Of a DNA stretch of 48,245 nt, positions 35,434 to 45,178 are shown piece after piece. The stretch is from Chloroflexota bacterium (lineage in GTDB: Bacteria; Chloroflexota; Anaerolineae; Promineifilales; Promineifilaceae). Positions within the stretch are counted from its first letter, which is position 1, and the number at the start of each line of letters is the position of its first letter. The stretch lies in the NCBI GenBank assembly GCA_002746795.1, contig PDQY01000103.1:1-48245 (forward strand), in the 5' to 3' direction. The notes under the pieces are model-generated. The model was not told the origin of the DNA. It was given only the letters and a program-made list of their open reading frames with translations, and ran no database searches. A program made the translations under genes and the position numbers.

Positions 35434-35572
35434 TTGGATGGGGTTGCCCTTAGCTTCATGTCTCAGGCAAAAACCAACAATCACAAGCAGAATTATAAAG
35501 TGGCAGCCTGGCCGGATAACAAAGCTTCTAAGACCCTTGCCACTTTATCATCCTTATCAAAAAGGACACATT

Positions 35573-37483
35573 ATGACTGAAACGATCTTCCAAATACAGG
35601 ATGTCGTCAAAATCTACAATACAGGCGCGGGAGGCTTTACGGCACTAGATGGCGTTTCCTTTGACGTTCAAAAAGGGGAATTTCTGGGCATCATTGGCAA
35701 ATCTGGGGCAGGTAAGACCACCTTGCTCAACATGCTCTCCGGCGTCAGCAACATCACAGCAGGGAAAGTGCTGTTTACGCCGCAAAAAACAAGCAAAAAG
35801 AACCAGAGAAACACCCTGCTGTCCATCGGCGATATGAGCCAGGACGAACTCTCTGTGTGGCGCGGTGAAAACATGGGCATCGTCTACCAATCCTTTGAGC
35901 TGCTGCCCCAGATCAACCTGGTTGAAAACATCATGCTACCCCAAGAATTTGCCGGGAAATTCCGACCCGGTATTAGCCGCGAACGAGCTTTAGCACTGCT
36001 CGATATTGTGGAACTAAGCGAACATGCCTACAAACTGCCAGCCCATATCTCAGGGGGGCAAAAGCAGCGGGTCGCCATTGCCCGGGCTCTGGTCAACGAG
36101 CCATCCGTCATCGTGGCAGATGAACCAACGGGCAGCCTGGATAGCGTCACGGCAGAAGTTATTTTCAACATCTTTGCCAGGCTGGTGGATCAGGGCAAAA
36201 CAGTCATCATGGTGACCCATGATATGGATTTAGCCGAACGCTTCTCCCGCTGTCTGCTCATTTCTGACGGGCAGCTTGTGGATGAACTGACGCACGAACC
36301 AGAAGAAACCGCTCAGGAGGAGCCAGAGGCACAGCTAATCAAAGGGCATACCGGCTCCTTATTGGCAAACCTTAACACAGAAACCACCCACGACACCTCT
36401 ATTCCGGCCGTTTCCTTGAAATCAGTAGTGAAAACCTACGTCAACGCCGCAGGCAGTTTCACGGCACTTAAAGGCGTCGATTTATGTGTGGCTTACGGGC
36501 AATTTGTAGCCATTGTAGGCAAATCGGGCAGTGGTAAATCTACTCTGCTCAACATGCTCACGGGCATCGATCATCCCACTTCTGGACAAGTGCTAATGGG
36601 TGGCGAGGACATTTACAGCCTCTCTGAAAGCCAACGCGCGTTATGGCGTGGAAAAAATGTAGGCATCGTGTTCCAATTTTTCCAACTGCTGCCCACGCTG
36701 ACTTTGCTGGAAAACACCATCCTGCCTATGGATTACTGCAATGTGTACCCTCAGCAGGAAAGACCCAACCGCGCCAGGGAACTGCTTAAAATGGTGGGAC
36801 TGGAAGACTACATGCACAACCTGCCCGCTAACGTATCCAATGGGCAGCAGCAGGCAGCCGCCATCGCCCGCTCCATCGCCACCGACCCATCCATCATCGT
36901 GGCAGACGAGCCCACGGGGAATCTGGACACCCGTTCTGCTGATGTGATCATTCGCGTATTTCAGGAACTGGCTGACCAGGGCAAAACGATCTTGCTGGTG
37001 ACGCACGATCCGTCGTTGACCAGCCGTGTTGACCGCACGGTGATTATCTCCGATGGTGAGATTATCGACCCCATCGTGGCTGATACGCTGCCGTCACTGG
37101 ATCATCCGCAGATGCTTTATGCCACGCATGAAGTGGCCAGGCAAGTTTATGAGCCAGGCACGATCATTATTCGCCAGGGTGAGCCAGTTGACTATTTCTA
37201 CATGATTGCAGAAGGGCAGGTAGAGATTGTAGGCAGCAGAGAAACGGCCGTTTCCACTCTAACCACTCACGAATTCTTCGGCGAAATAGAGTTAATGGGC
37301 GACGAAAAAGCGATCTCCACCGTACGCGCTGGCCAAAATCCAGTTGAACTCTCCCTCCTGCCCAAAAAGGAATTCTTCAAAATTATGACCGACTCCCCTG
37401 ACACCTCAGCCCAAATCATGCAAGTTGCCGCAGAGCGGCGTGAAGAAAACAGGGCGCGTCGCCAACTGGAGGCGACCCCATGA
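35573..37483 (+). CDS. Double ABC ATPase with C-terminal cNMP-binding-like domain (MacB/LolD type)
   Basis: The 636-residue protein (ATG 35573, preceded by AAAAAGGAC) has two LolD-like ATPases in tandem. The first has [29 protein letters not shown] and [12 protein letters not shown]. The second, from about residue 275, has [14 protein letters not shown] and [12 protein letters not shown], but its signature is [14 protein letters not shown], with Gly to Asn and Arg to Ala changes, so it may be a weak or one-sided ATPase. Residues about 518-620 form a cyclic-nucleotide-binding-like domain ([40 protein letters not shown]); the usual phosphate-binding Arg is not at its place. It overlaps the FtsX permease gene by 4 bp and surely works with it. 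Confidence 0.9.
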   Translation: MTETIFQIQDVVKIYNTGAGGFTALDGVSFDVQKGEFLGIIGKSGAGKTTLLNMLSGVSNITAGKVLFTPQKTSKKNQRNTLLSIGDMSQDELSVWRGENMGIVYQSFELLPQINLVENIMLPQEFAGKFRPGISRERALALLDIVELSEHAYKLPAHISGGQKQRVAIARALVNEPSVIVADEPTGSLDSVTAEVIFNIFARLVDQGKTVIMVTHDMDLAERFSRCLLISDGQLVDELTHEPEETAQEEPEAQLIKGHTGSLLANLNTETTHDTSIPAVSLKSVVKTYVNAAGSFTALKGVDLCVAYGQFVAIVGKSGSGKSTLLNMLTGIDHPTSGQVLMGGEDIYSLSESQRALWRGKNVGIVFQFFQLLPTLTLLENTILPMDYCNVYPQQERPNRARELLKMVGLEDYMHNLPANVSNGQQQAAAIARSIATDPSIIVADEPTGNLDTRSADVIIRVFQELADQGKTILLVTHDPSLTSRVDRTVIISDGEIIDPIVADTLPSLDHPQMLYATHEVARQVYEPGTIIIRQGEPVDYFYMIAEGQVEIVGSRETAVSTLTTHEFFGEIELMGDEKAISTVRAGQNPVELSLLPKKEFFKIMTDSPDTSAQIMQVAAERREENRARRQLEATP

Positions 37484-39879
37484 AACTAAGTTTCCTTAAA
37501 CCCAGTTGGCGCAAAGTTCTGGCCGATTTAGGTGGCAATTTATCTCAGACCATCCTCGTTGTTGCCTCTATTGCCGTGGGGGTGTTTGCCGTAGGCACCA
37601 TCGCCACCATGTATGTCATCTTTGAAGAAGACATTGGCGTTAGTTACGCCTCCGCTCAACCAGCTAACATCGAAATCCTCACCGATCCCTTTGATGAGTC
37701 ACTTGTCAAAGCGGTTGAACGTATTCCTGGCGTCATTGACGCCGAAGGGCGCCACCTGGTCTCCGTGCGTGTCAGCCCCGATGGCGAAGCATGGAAACCA
37801 TTAGACATCATGGCTGCCGACGACTACACCACAATCCATATCAACTTGATTACACCCGTTGACGGGACGATTTATCCCCAAGACCGTGAGCTGATTGTGC
37901 GTGAAGACATCATGAACAATTCTGGCTTGCAGGTAGGAGATGAGGCTGTTGTGCAACTGCCAGATGGCACAGTGCGCACCATGCCCGTTGTGGGCGTGGT
38001 GGGCGATCAATACGCTGCCGGTGATTTCACCGCTCCTCCTCGTGGTTACGCCACGCTGGACACCGCCTCTTGGCTGGGTGGCTATGAACTCTACAATCGG
38101 CTCTACGTGCAAACCGAAAATGGCAACGATATTGAAGCCATTGATGCTGTAGCAGAATTAGTCGAAGACAAAATTGAGCGAGATGGGAGCAATATCTATC
38201 GCACCAATACCAACCTCACCACAGAGCATCCCATGGAGTCTACCGCGCTGGCCATGATTAGCGTGCTGGGTGCGTTAGGCGTGCTGATTATGCTCTTGAG
38301 CAGTTCACTCATCATCAACACGCTCAACGCCTTGTTAGCACAACACCGTCGTCAAATTGGTGTCATGAAACTGGTGGGGGCGCGTAGTTTCAATATTTCT
38401 GCGATGTATATCGCCCTTATCATCGGTTATGGCATCATCGCGTTGACGATTGCGGTGCCGTTGGGTATGGCCGCCGGTTATGGCTTATCTTTGTTCATGG
38501 GCAATTTCATGAGCGTCACGATCCAAGGCTTCCGCGTTGTGCCCATTGCTGTTGGCTTGCAAGTGATTTTGGCATTTGCCATACCGCTGTTTGCCGGTTA
38601 TTTCCCGGTTAGCAAAGGCTCCCGCACCACGGTACGCCGCGCCATCAGTGAAGAAAATACTGTTGAACAAAGTGGGGGCACAGGTTTGTTGGATAAATTA
38701 GGCGTTTGGTTTAAATGGCTGTCACGGCCGTTATTGCTCTCCATCCGTAATACCTTCCGTCGGAAAGCCCGGCTGGTGCTAACCTTGTTTACCCTCATCG
38801 TGGCTGGCGCCATTTTCATTGCGGTGTTCAACGTGCGTTTTTCCCTCAACAGCTTCATGGACATGCTGGGGCAGCACTTCATGGCAGATGTCACCGTGAC
38901 CTTCAGCGAGCCTTACCGCATCTCCCAGGTGGAACAAATAGCGTATCAAGTTCCTGGCGTCGAATACATTGAAGGCTGGGGATTTTCCCTTGCTGAACTT
39001 GTCGATGAAAATGATAAGCTTGTATCAAATATGTATCTCCTGGCGCCACCAGGGGAATCTACTCTGTTAAAAGCAGATATGCTGGCGGGACGTTGGTTAG
39101 AACCCACAGATGAAAAGGCAGTAACAGTGGCTGATTCCATCTGGGAACATTACCCAGATTTGCAGCCAGGTGGCACCTTGCGCATTGATTTGCCTGGCCA
39201 TCGGGTGGAAGAGTGGGAAGTGGTAGGCATTTTTCGCTTCATCAACATGATTGGCGACATCGTCGCCTATACCAATAACGAAACGTTGACCCCCATGACC
39301 AATATGACAGGGCAATCTGCCTCATACCGCGTGGTTACTGATGACATCACTATGGAACGACAGCTTGAAGTCAGCCAATCACTCCATCAGGTTTTGCACG
39401 ATCATGGCTACAAAGTGAGTAACATCGAAGCTGGTTTGGTGACCCGCCAGCAGCAGTCGCAAGCGATGAATATTTTAGTGATTTTCTTGCTAACAATGGC
39501 GATATTAACGGCCGTTGTGGGCAGCATTGGTCTGATGGGCACCATGGGCATGAACGTGCTGGAACGCACCCGTGAGATCGGGGTGATGCGAGCCATCGGC
39601 GCGGTGGATGGAGAAATCATCAAGTCAGTAGTCATCGAAGGCATGATGATCGGCTTGATTAGCTGGATAGCCGCAGTGATACTGTCATTCCCCATTAGCT
39701 ACCTCCTGCTAAAAATCATCAGCGAAGCCTTGATCGACACGACAATGCCCCTGCAAATCACCTGGCAAGGATTCGCCATTTGGATAGGCGTTGTCGTGTT
39801 CTTGTCTGTGGTAGCCAGCATGGTGCCCGCCCACAGCGCAGCACGTCTGACAATCCGGGAAGTGTTGGCGTATGAATAG
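37480..39879 (+). CDS. FtsX-like ABC permease (MacB/LolC superfamily)
   Basis: The 799-residue membrane protein is the partner of the double ATPase. It has an N-terminal helix (TILVVASIAVGVFAVGTIATM), an extracellular MacB-type domain, and two FtsX blocks. The first starts near residue 260 (ISVLGALGVLIMLLSSSLII, HRRQIGVMKLVGA), the second near 665 (LTAVVGSIGLMGTMGMNVLE, TREIGVMRAIGA). The second extracellular domain lies between them (about 455-640). Such systems use ATP to move lipoproteins, peptides or signals across the envelope without classical transport. The substrate is unknown. There are no accessory periplasmic genes beside it. Confidence 0.92.
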   Translation: MKLSFLKPSWRKVLADLGGNLSQTILVVASIAVGVFAVGTIATMYVIFEEDIGVSYASAQPANIEILTDPFDESLVKAVERIPGVIDAEGRHLVSVRVSPDGEAWKPLDIMAADDYTTIHINLITPVDGTIYPQDRELIVREDIMNNSGLQVGDEAVVQLPDGTVRTMPVVGVVGDQYAAGDFTAPPRGYATLDTASWLGGYELYNRLYVQTENGNDIEAIDAVAELVEDKIERDGSNIYRTNTNLTTEHPMESTALAMISVLGALGVLIMLLSSSLIINTLNALLAQHRRQIGVMKLVGARSFNISAMYIALIIGYGIIALTIAVPLGMAAGYGLSLFMGNFMSVTIQGFRVVPIAVGLQVILAFAIPLFAGYFPVSKGSRTTVRRAISEENTVEQSGGTGLLDKLGVWFKWLSRPLLLSIRNTFRRKARLVLTLFTLIVAGAIFIAVFNVRFSLNSFMDMLGQHFMADVTVTFSEPYRISQVEQIAYQVPGVEYIEGWGFSLAELVDENDKLVSNMYLLAPPGESTLLKADMLAGRWLEPTDEKAVTVADSIWEHYPDLQPGGTLRIDLPGHRVEEWEVVGIFRFINMIGDIVAYTNNETLTPMTNMTGQSASYRVVTDDITMERQLEVSQSLHQVLHDHGYKVSNIEAGLVTRQQQSQAMNILVIFLLTMAILTAVVGSIGLMGTMGMNVLERTREIGVMRAIGAVDGEIIKSVVIEGMMIGLISWIAAVILSFPISYLLLKIISEALIDTTMPLQITWQGFAIWIGVVVFLSVVASMVPAHSAARLTIREVLAYE

Positions 39880-39965
39880 GGGGGAAACGACGTTCCCCTT
39901 ACACCAAAGAGACAAACAAGGCAGCCAATGAAGTGCCCGGCACTTGATTACGCAGCTTCCCGCCC

Positions 39966-40006
39966 AGGAAGGGAAATGAAGCCATGCAACAAAGTTGTTT
40001 CCTTAA
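39966..40006 (+). repeat. R2 element, left-hand remnant
   Basis: AGGAAGGGAAATGAAG and CCATGCAACAAAGTTGTTTC match the left half of R2. The inner stem is CAAC-AAA-GTTG, a paired change from CGAC-GAA-GTCG in the copy at 35338. The other 170 bp of this gap show only short inverted repeats, such as TGTTCA/TGAACA near 40060-40080. Confidence 0.7.
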
Positions 40007-40095
40007 TCACACCTATCATTGCGAGTTTGGAGGGAAATTGAGACAATTCATCTGTTTACTGTTCATTGATCATTGAACACTGTTTACTGAAACCT

Positions 40096-43000
40096 ATGCC
40101 AAAAACGACACAAATCATTCACTGGCGTATTCGACGTCAGCAGCGGCGCAAACGCAGCGGGCAAACCTTGCTCAAGATAGCAGGGATAGTTGCGCTGGTG
40201 CTGTTGATCGGGTCATTTTTCTTTGTGATAGGGAGTATGGGCGTGGTAACGGCCGTTTACGCTTACTTTACTCAAGACCTACCCGACTACACCCAGTTGG
40301 CCTTGCTAGGACAAAATGAATCCAACACCTTCGAGACCAGCAAAATCTACGCCTGGGGCGATGAGCAAGCAGATGGCAATCGAGATGCGGTCCTCATCTA
40401 CGAAATCATCGACCCGCTGGGCGGCGACCGACAGTGGGTGACACTGGATCAGGTGCCACAAAACTTCATCGACGCCACGGTCGCCATTGAAGACAAAACC
40501 TTCTGGACCAACCGTGGTTTTGACACCGAAGGCATAGGCCGCGCTTTTTACGAATACGCTCTCAAAGGCGGCGGCGTCCAAGGCGGCTCTTCCATCACCC
40601 AGCAAGTCATCAAAAACAACATCATCGAGCCTGAACGACGCACAATCGGCGCCGAAGTAGGCTTCGACGATTATCGGCGCAAAATCGAAGAACTGCTTCT
40701 AGCCCACCGCGCCACCAACACCTACTCCAAAGAGCAGATTTTAGAATGGTATCTCAACACCAACTTTTACGGCAATCTTGCTTACGGCGTAGAAGCTGCT
40801 GCCCAGGTCTACTTCGACAAATCCGTATCTGAACTAACATTGCCCGAATCCGCTATGTTGGCTGCCATCCCTCAATCACCTGCGCTCAACCCCATCCATA
40901 ATCCAGAAGATGCCAAAGCACGACAAGAGCTGGTGCTGGACGCCATGACCCGAGAAGGCTTCATCTCACCAGAACAAGCCGCTGCTGCTAAATTAGCACC
41001 TTTGCAAATTCAACCCAACACCGAAGAACGCTTCGACATCATCGCCCCGCACTTTGCCCTGGAAGTGCGCCAGCAACTTGAGCAGCTGTTAGGCATAGAA
41101 TTGGTGCTGGGCGGCGGATTAACCGTCTACACCACCTTAGATTTGGTGATGCAGCAGCAAGCTGAATGTGTGGCACAGGCACAAGTTGCGCGGCTCTCTG
41201 GAGCGCTTGGCTCCGGTCTGCCAGCTGACGTAGAAGCAAGCTGTGACGCCCTGGCTTATCTACCTCCATTAAACACAGCCGATATTGGCGTGGATCATCA
41301 AGTCAACAATGCGGCCGTCATCATGCTCGATCCCAAGACCGCAGAGATAAAAGCATTGGTAGGCAGCCTCAACTATTGGGATGAAAGCATCGACGGCTCC
41401 TTCAATGTGGCGGTAGATGGTTTGCGCCAACCAGGCTCGTCATTCAAGCCGTTCACCTATCTGACGGCATTAAGCCAGGGCTACAATCCCGCCACCATGA
41501 TGCTCGACGTGGAAACTGACTTTGGCACCCCCTATAACGGCATCCCCTACGTGCCACAAAACTATGACCGCCTGTTCCACGGCCCCGTCCGCTTACGAGC
41601 CGCGCTGGGGAACAGCTACAACGTGCCTGCCGTGCAAGCGATGAGTTGGGTGGGTGTCGATAAAGTGCTGCGCACCGCCCATAATTTAGGCATTACCAGC
41701 CTCGACCAGAACGCCAGTGATTATGGCTTATCATTAACGCTGGGCGGGGGTGAGGTTTCCTTGATAGACATGGTCTACGCCTACAGCGTTATAGATAACA
41801 ACGGCGTCATGGTAGGGCAGCCACGGCCGGAGGCAGAACAGCGTCTAGGCTACCGTACCCTGGATCCCGTCATGATTTTGCGCGTCGAAGATCGGGATGG
41901 CAATGTGCTTTACGAGTACACACAGCCGGAACAACGGGACATCATCACACCCCAGTTAGCTTATTTGATGAATGATATTTTGTCTGACCGCAGTGCCCGT
42001 TGCAGCGGCTTTGGCTGCCCCAACGTATTGGAACTGCCAGATAATCGCCCTGCTGCTGTCAAAACCGGCACCACCAACGATTATCGGGATGCGTGGACGG
42101 TGGGCTACACGCCGCAATTGGTCACAGGTGTCTGGCTGGGCAACACAGACAACAGCGAAATGGAACGTGTGCCCGGTAGCAAAGGGGCGGCTCCTGTGTG
42201 GCATGCGCTCATGAGTTGGGCGCTGGCTGGAGAACCAGTTGTGCTTTGGCAACGGCCGTCTGGTCTGGTGGAAATGGCAGTGTGCCATATTTCCGGTCTG
42301 CTGCCCACTGAGCATTGTCCTACTGTGTCAGAAATTTTCATTGCAGGTACGCAGCCGACGGTTTACGACAACATCTACCAGGAACTCGCCATCAACCGGG
42401 AGACGGGGCGGCTGGCAACCATCTACACTCCTCCTGATTTGGTTGAAAATCGCGTTTATCGCATCTACCCGGAGGCGGCTGCCGATTGGGTGCGTGAAAA
42501 TGAAATTGAAGCGCCGCCAACAGAGTTTGATACCATCACCGATCCAGGTGTGGTTCCCCAGAATGCCCAGATTCGGCTGCCAGCTAACTTTGATTTTGTG
42601 AGCGGTGAAGTTGATCTGTTTGGCACGGCCAATGGCGAGGGGTTTTCCTTTTACCGGCTGGCTTATTTTGAGGGACTGACCCCCGACAATCTGCAATCTA
42701 TCGGTGACAATGTGGAGGAGCCGGTGACGAATGATGTGCTGGGCACGTGGGATACGAGCGGGTTGAGTGGCCTGTACACCATTCTGCTGACCGTGCTGCA
42801 TGAAGACGGCCGTTTTGAAGAGTCTAGCGTGCATGTCACCATCGACAACCAGCCACCTGAAGCTGAAATCCTGTTCCCGCTGCCCAACCAGGAGATCTTC
42901 ACCGACGAAGAGTGGGTTCTCATCCAGGCGCAGGTTACCGATGATCTGTCGCTGGAGAGTGTGGCGTTCTACGTGGACAACGCCGCAGTGCCGTTTGCGA

Positions 43001-43137
43001 TCAGCACCGTGCCCCCTTTCACCGAGAAATGGACGATTCCCGGCCCTGGTTGTCATACCTTCCGGGTAGTGGCGGTGGATGCAGCGGGGAATGTGGGCAG
43101 AGAAACGGCCGTTTCTGTGTGTTTAGTTAAACGGTAA
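40096..43137 (+). CDS. Class A penicillin-binding protein (transglycosylase/transpeptidase)
   Basis: This 1013-residue protein builds peptidoglycan outside the membrane. It has one N-terminal helix (about 28-57). The GT51 transglycosylase domain shows AIEDKTFWTNRG with Glu132 and GGSSITQQVIKN; the usual His of the first motif is Asn. The transpeptidase domain has the active-site motif SSFK (Ser448, Lys451), SYN in GNSYNVPA, and KTGTT with Lys656. A C-terminal extension from about 800 carries Ig-like repeats (PEAEILFPLPNQEIF, HTFRVVAVDAAGNVGRETAV), as in several Gram-positive and Chloroflexota PBPs. ATG 40096 is chosen over an upstream TTG. It appears monocistronic. Confidence 0.93.
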   Translation: MPKTTQIIHWRIRRQQRRKRSGQTLLKIAGIVALVLLIGSFFFVIGSMGVVTAVYAYFTQDLPDYTQLALLGQNESNTFETSKIYAWGDEQADGNRDAVLIYEIIDPLGGDRQWVTLDQVPQNFIDATVAIEDKTFWTNRGFDTEGIGRAFYEYALKGGGVQGGSSITQQVIKNNIIEPERRTIGAEVGFDDYRRKIEELLLAHRATNTYSKEQILEWYLNTNFYGNLAYGVEAAAQVYFDKSVSELTLPESAMLAAIPQSPALNPIHNPEDAKARQELVLDAMTREGFISPEQAAAAKLAPLQIQPNTEERFDIIAPHFALEVRQQLEQLLGIELVLGGGLTVYTTLDLVMQQQAECVAQAQVARLSGALGSGLPADVEASCDALAYLPPLNTADIGVDHQVNNAAVIMLDPKTAEIKALVGSLNYWDESIDGSFNVAVDGLRQPGSSFKPFTYLTALSQGYNPATMMLDVETDFGTPYNGIPYVPQNYDRLFHGPVRLRAALGNSYNVPAVQAMSWVGVDKVLRTAHNLGITSLDQNASDYGLSLTLGGGEVSLIDMVYAYSVIDNNGVMVGQPRPEAEQRLGYRTLDPVMILRVEDRDGNVLYEYTQPEQRDIITPQLAYLMNDILSDRSARCSGFGCPNVLELPDNRPAAVKTGTTNDYRDAWTVGYTPQLVTGVWLGNTDNSEMERVPGSKGAAPVWHALMSWALAGEPVVLWQRPSGLVEMAVCHISGLLPTEHCPTVSEIFIAGTQPTVYDNIYQELAINRETGRLATIYTPPDLVENRVYRIYPEAAADWVRENEIEAPPTEFDTITDPGVVPQNAQIRLPANFDFVSGEVDLFGTANGEGFSFYRLAYFEGLTPDNLQSIGDNVEEPVTNDVLGTWDTSGLSGLYTILLTVLHEDGRFEESSVHVTIDNQPPEAEILFPLPNQEIFTDEEWVLIQAQVTDDLSLESVAFYVDNAAVPFAISTVPPFTEKWTIPGPGCHTFRVVAVDAAGNVGRETAVSVCLVKR

Positions 43138-43219
43138 ACCCTTGTACATGGCTGAGCTTCTTTTGGGGGCGGAAGAAGAGGGGGGAACTTCCTGCTCATT
43201 TTCCTACAGGCACAATGAT

Positions 43220-43254
43220 TGACATTTGTCACAGCTCATACCTGACAAATGTCA
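43220..43254. promoter_or_regulatory. Paired palindromes, possible regulator operator or hairpin
   Basis: TGACATTTGTCA (43220-43231) and TGACAAATGTCA (43243-43254) are reverse complements of each other and each is itself a near-perfect inverted repeat (TGACA/TGTCA). Their centres are 23 bp apart, about two helical turns. They lie 30 bp upstream of the promoter of the GntR gene, so they may be operator half-sites for that regulator; alternatively they form a hairpin ending the PBP transcript. Confidence 0.5.
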
Positions 43255-43283
43255 TCACTTCTCTGTTTTCCTCAATCAGGGAA

Positions 43284-43311
43284 TTGACAAGCCACTCTTA
43301 AAAAGTATAAT
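43284..43311 (+). promoter_or_regulatory. Consensus sigma70 promoter of the GntR operon
   Basis: TTGACA (43284-43289) and TATAAT (43306-43311) are both perfect, with a 16-bp spacer. It is the clearest promoter in the window. Transcription would start near 43318, about 50 bp before the GntR start codon. Confidence 0.75.
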
Positions 43312-43346
43312 TGTCATACAACCATACGACCTTACGATAGTACAAC

Positions 43347-43386
43347 AATGTTAAAACGAACTCCTTAATGTTAAAACGAACTCCTT
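43347..43386 (+). repeat. 20-bp tandem duplication covering the gntR start codon
   Basis: The 20-mer AATGTTAAAACGAACTCCTT is present twice head to tail (43347-43366 and 43367-43386). The first copy gives a 6-codon frame (MLKRTP, stop TAA at 43366-43368) that overlaps the ATG of the real gene (43368-43370) as TAATG. Confidence 0.95.
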
Positions 43387-44096
43387 CCCTAACGGAACAG
43401 GCTAAGTCCCACATCAAACAGTTGATCCAGGATGATGCCTTCATTGAGGGTAAAATCCCCTCCGAAACCGAACTGGCCGCTGATTTAGGCGTCAGTCGTA
43501 CCACCATTCGTGATGCCCTCAGCCGACTAGAAAATGAAGGTGTTGTCTTTCGTAAGCAAGGAGCGGGGACCTTCGTCAACGAAGCTGGGCTGCAGATCAA
43601 GTCCCGCCTGGACGAAATCTGGGCTTACGAAGAAATGTTGGCCGTCCATGGTTACACCCCCTCAGTACGTATCCTAGATGTCACCTGCCATCCCGCAGAT
43701 GCCAAAACGGCCGCCGACTTAAACATTGCTGAAGGTGACGAACTTATTGTCGCCCGCAAACTTTTCCTGGCTGACAACCAACCTGTCATCCTGTCATACA
43801 ACTACGTTCCCACCAACATCTTAACCGACCCATACGAACCCAGCGATTTTGTGGAGCCAATTTATAGCTACTTGTGGACAAACGGCCGTTCTCAATTCAA
43901 CTACTTCCTTTCTGAAATTGTCCCCATGGTAGCAGATGCCAACCTGGCAAAAGCACTCCACATCCAACCGCAAACACCATTATTCTCAATGCATGAAATT
44001 GGCTACAACGACAACAACGACCCCATCCTGAAATCAACATCCTGCTTTCGTGATGATCTCGTCCGTTTTCGTCTCATACGCCGACAACAACTATAA
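43368..44096 (+). CDS. GntR/HutC-family transcription regulator
   Basis: The 242-residue regulator has an N-terminal winged helix (about 5-70) with the recognition helix in AADLGVSRTTIRDALSRLEN and the wing VVFRKQGAGTFV, then a UTRA ligand-binding domain (about 80-235: VRILDVTCHPADAKTAADL, LPxxG-like NILTDPYEPSDFVEPIYSYL). HutC-type regulators usually repress the neighbouring catabolic operon until a pathway metabolite binds. It is the first gene before the two carbamoyltransferases and the PLP enzymes, so those are the likely targets. The translation start is unusual because of a 20-bp duplication. There is no good Shine-Dalgarno. Confidence 0.92.
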   Translation: MLKRTPSLTEQAKSHIKQLIQDDAFIEGKIPSETELAADLGVSRTTIRDALSRLENEGVVFRKQGAGTFVNEAGLQIKSRLDEIWAYEEMLAVHGYTPSVRILDVTCHPADAKTAADLNIAEGDELIVARKLFLADNQPVILSYNYVPTNILTDPYEPSDFVEPIYSYLWTNGRSQFNYFLSEIVPMVADANLAKALHIQPQTPLFSMHEIGYNDNNDPILKSTSCFRDDLVRFRLIRRQQL

Positions 44097-44209
44097 ACAA
44101 CCTACAGGCTGCGTAGAAAGCCAGAGTGGCTCTGCGTAATCTGCGGATGAAAATCATAAACCCTGAATCGAGGCTAAATCAGCCCGAGAACTCAATAAGG
44201 AGAATTAAC

Positions 44210-45163
44210 ATGAGAAGCTTTGCAGGCCGAGACATTTTGTCTCTTAAGGATTTTGAACGAAACGAATTTTTCCGCGTCTTTGAAATTGCCGAAGAATTGG
44301 AACCCATTGCCCGGAACCGTCAGAACACAGACTTGTTGCAAGGCAAGACCCTGGTCACCGCCTTCTACCAACCCTCCACCCGCACCCGTTTGGCTCATGA
44401 AGCCGCCATGATCCGCCTTGGCGGTCAAGTAACTGGCTTTTCCGACGCCAAAATGACTCGCGCTGGTGACTTCTATCAAGAAACCATCAAAGACACCATC
44501 AAAATGCTTGAGTTCTATGGTGACGTTGTCGTCATGCGTCATTTCCAACAAGGCGCACCCCATGAAGCCGCCAAATGGGCCTCCATTCCCATTATCAACG
44601 GGGGTGATGGCTGGGGCGAACATCCCACCCAAATCCTCACCGACTTCTACACCGTTATGCGCGAAAAAGGCCGCCTGGATGGTCTAAAATGGCTGGCTGT
44701 CGGTGATATGCGCATGCGCACTATGCACTCCCTGGCCTATGGCTTGAGCCAATTCGACTGCCCCATCACCTTCGTTTCCCCCGAAGATCAACGTCTCACC
44801 GACGAAATGAAAGCGGATCTCAAGAACTACAGCTTGAATTTCAAAGAAGTCGAACACGTCGAAGAAGCCATTGCTGACGCCGATGTCATCCTCGTCGAAC
44901 CCGTTGTCCAACCCGACTACACCAAATCCCGTGACGAACGTTCTGGCGATGTCGGGCTCACCCCATCCAACTACAAAATCACCCGCGAATTGCTTGAAAA
45001 CAAAGCAAAATCCGACGCCATCTTGCTTCACTCCCTGCCCCGCATGGACGAGATTCCTCCAGATGTGGACATCACCCGCTGGTCCCGCTACTGGCAAGAA
45101 GCCTTCAACGGCGTCGTCATGCGCATGGCCTTGCTTGCACTCGTCTTAGGCGCAACTGAATAA
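44210..45163 (+). CDS. Aspartate-carbamoyltransferase-like enzyme lacking Asp-binding residues
   Basis: The 317-residue protein (ATG 44210, AAGGAG upstream) aligns by eye along its length with catalytic ATCase. The carbamoyl-phosphate site is intact: FYQPSTRTR (Ser56-Arg60), GDGWGEHPTQ (His138-Gln141). However, the 80s loop reads GFSDAKMTRAGDFYQET where PyrB has GFSD...GKKGET, so the substrate-binding Lys84 is replaced. The aspartate-binding Arg229 segment is changed too (VEPVVQPDY), and HPLPR is HSLPR. It therefore probably carbamoylates another amine. The neighbours (YgeW-like enzyme, PLP enzymes, GntR) suggest a catabolic ureide role and not pyrimidine synthesis. Confidence 0.85.
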   Translation: MRSFAGRDILSLKDFERNEFFRVFEIAEELEPIARNRQNTDLLQGKTLVTAFYQPSTRTRLAHEAAMIRLGGQVTGFSDAKMTRAGDFYQETIKDTIKMLEFYGDVVVMRHFQQGAPHEAAKWASIPIINGGDGWGEHPTQILTDFYTVMREKGRLDGLKWLAVGDMRMRTMHSLAYGLSQFDCPITFVSPEDQRLTDEMKADLKNYSLNFKEVEHVEEAIADADVILVEPVVQPDYTKSRDERSGDVGLTPSNYKITRELLENKAKSDAILLHSLPRMDEIPPDVDITRWSRYWQEAFNGVVMRMALLALVLGATE

Positions 45164-45178
45164 AGTTTTTAAAGGTTC

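Larger units (their letters stand above)
35080..35572. other. 493-bp intergenic region with R1 and R2 repeats
   Basis: It holds an R1 left-half remnant (35119-35160) and the only complete R2 element (35338-35433). No gene or clear sigma70 promoter was seen. AAAAAGGACACATT at its right end is the ribosome site of the ABC gene. Confidence 0.65.

Noticed and set aside
44210..45163. Plain pyrB of pyrimidine synthesis
   Set aside because: The aspartate-binding loop residues are replaced and the neighbours are catabolic, so I call it ATCase-like only.
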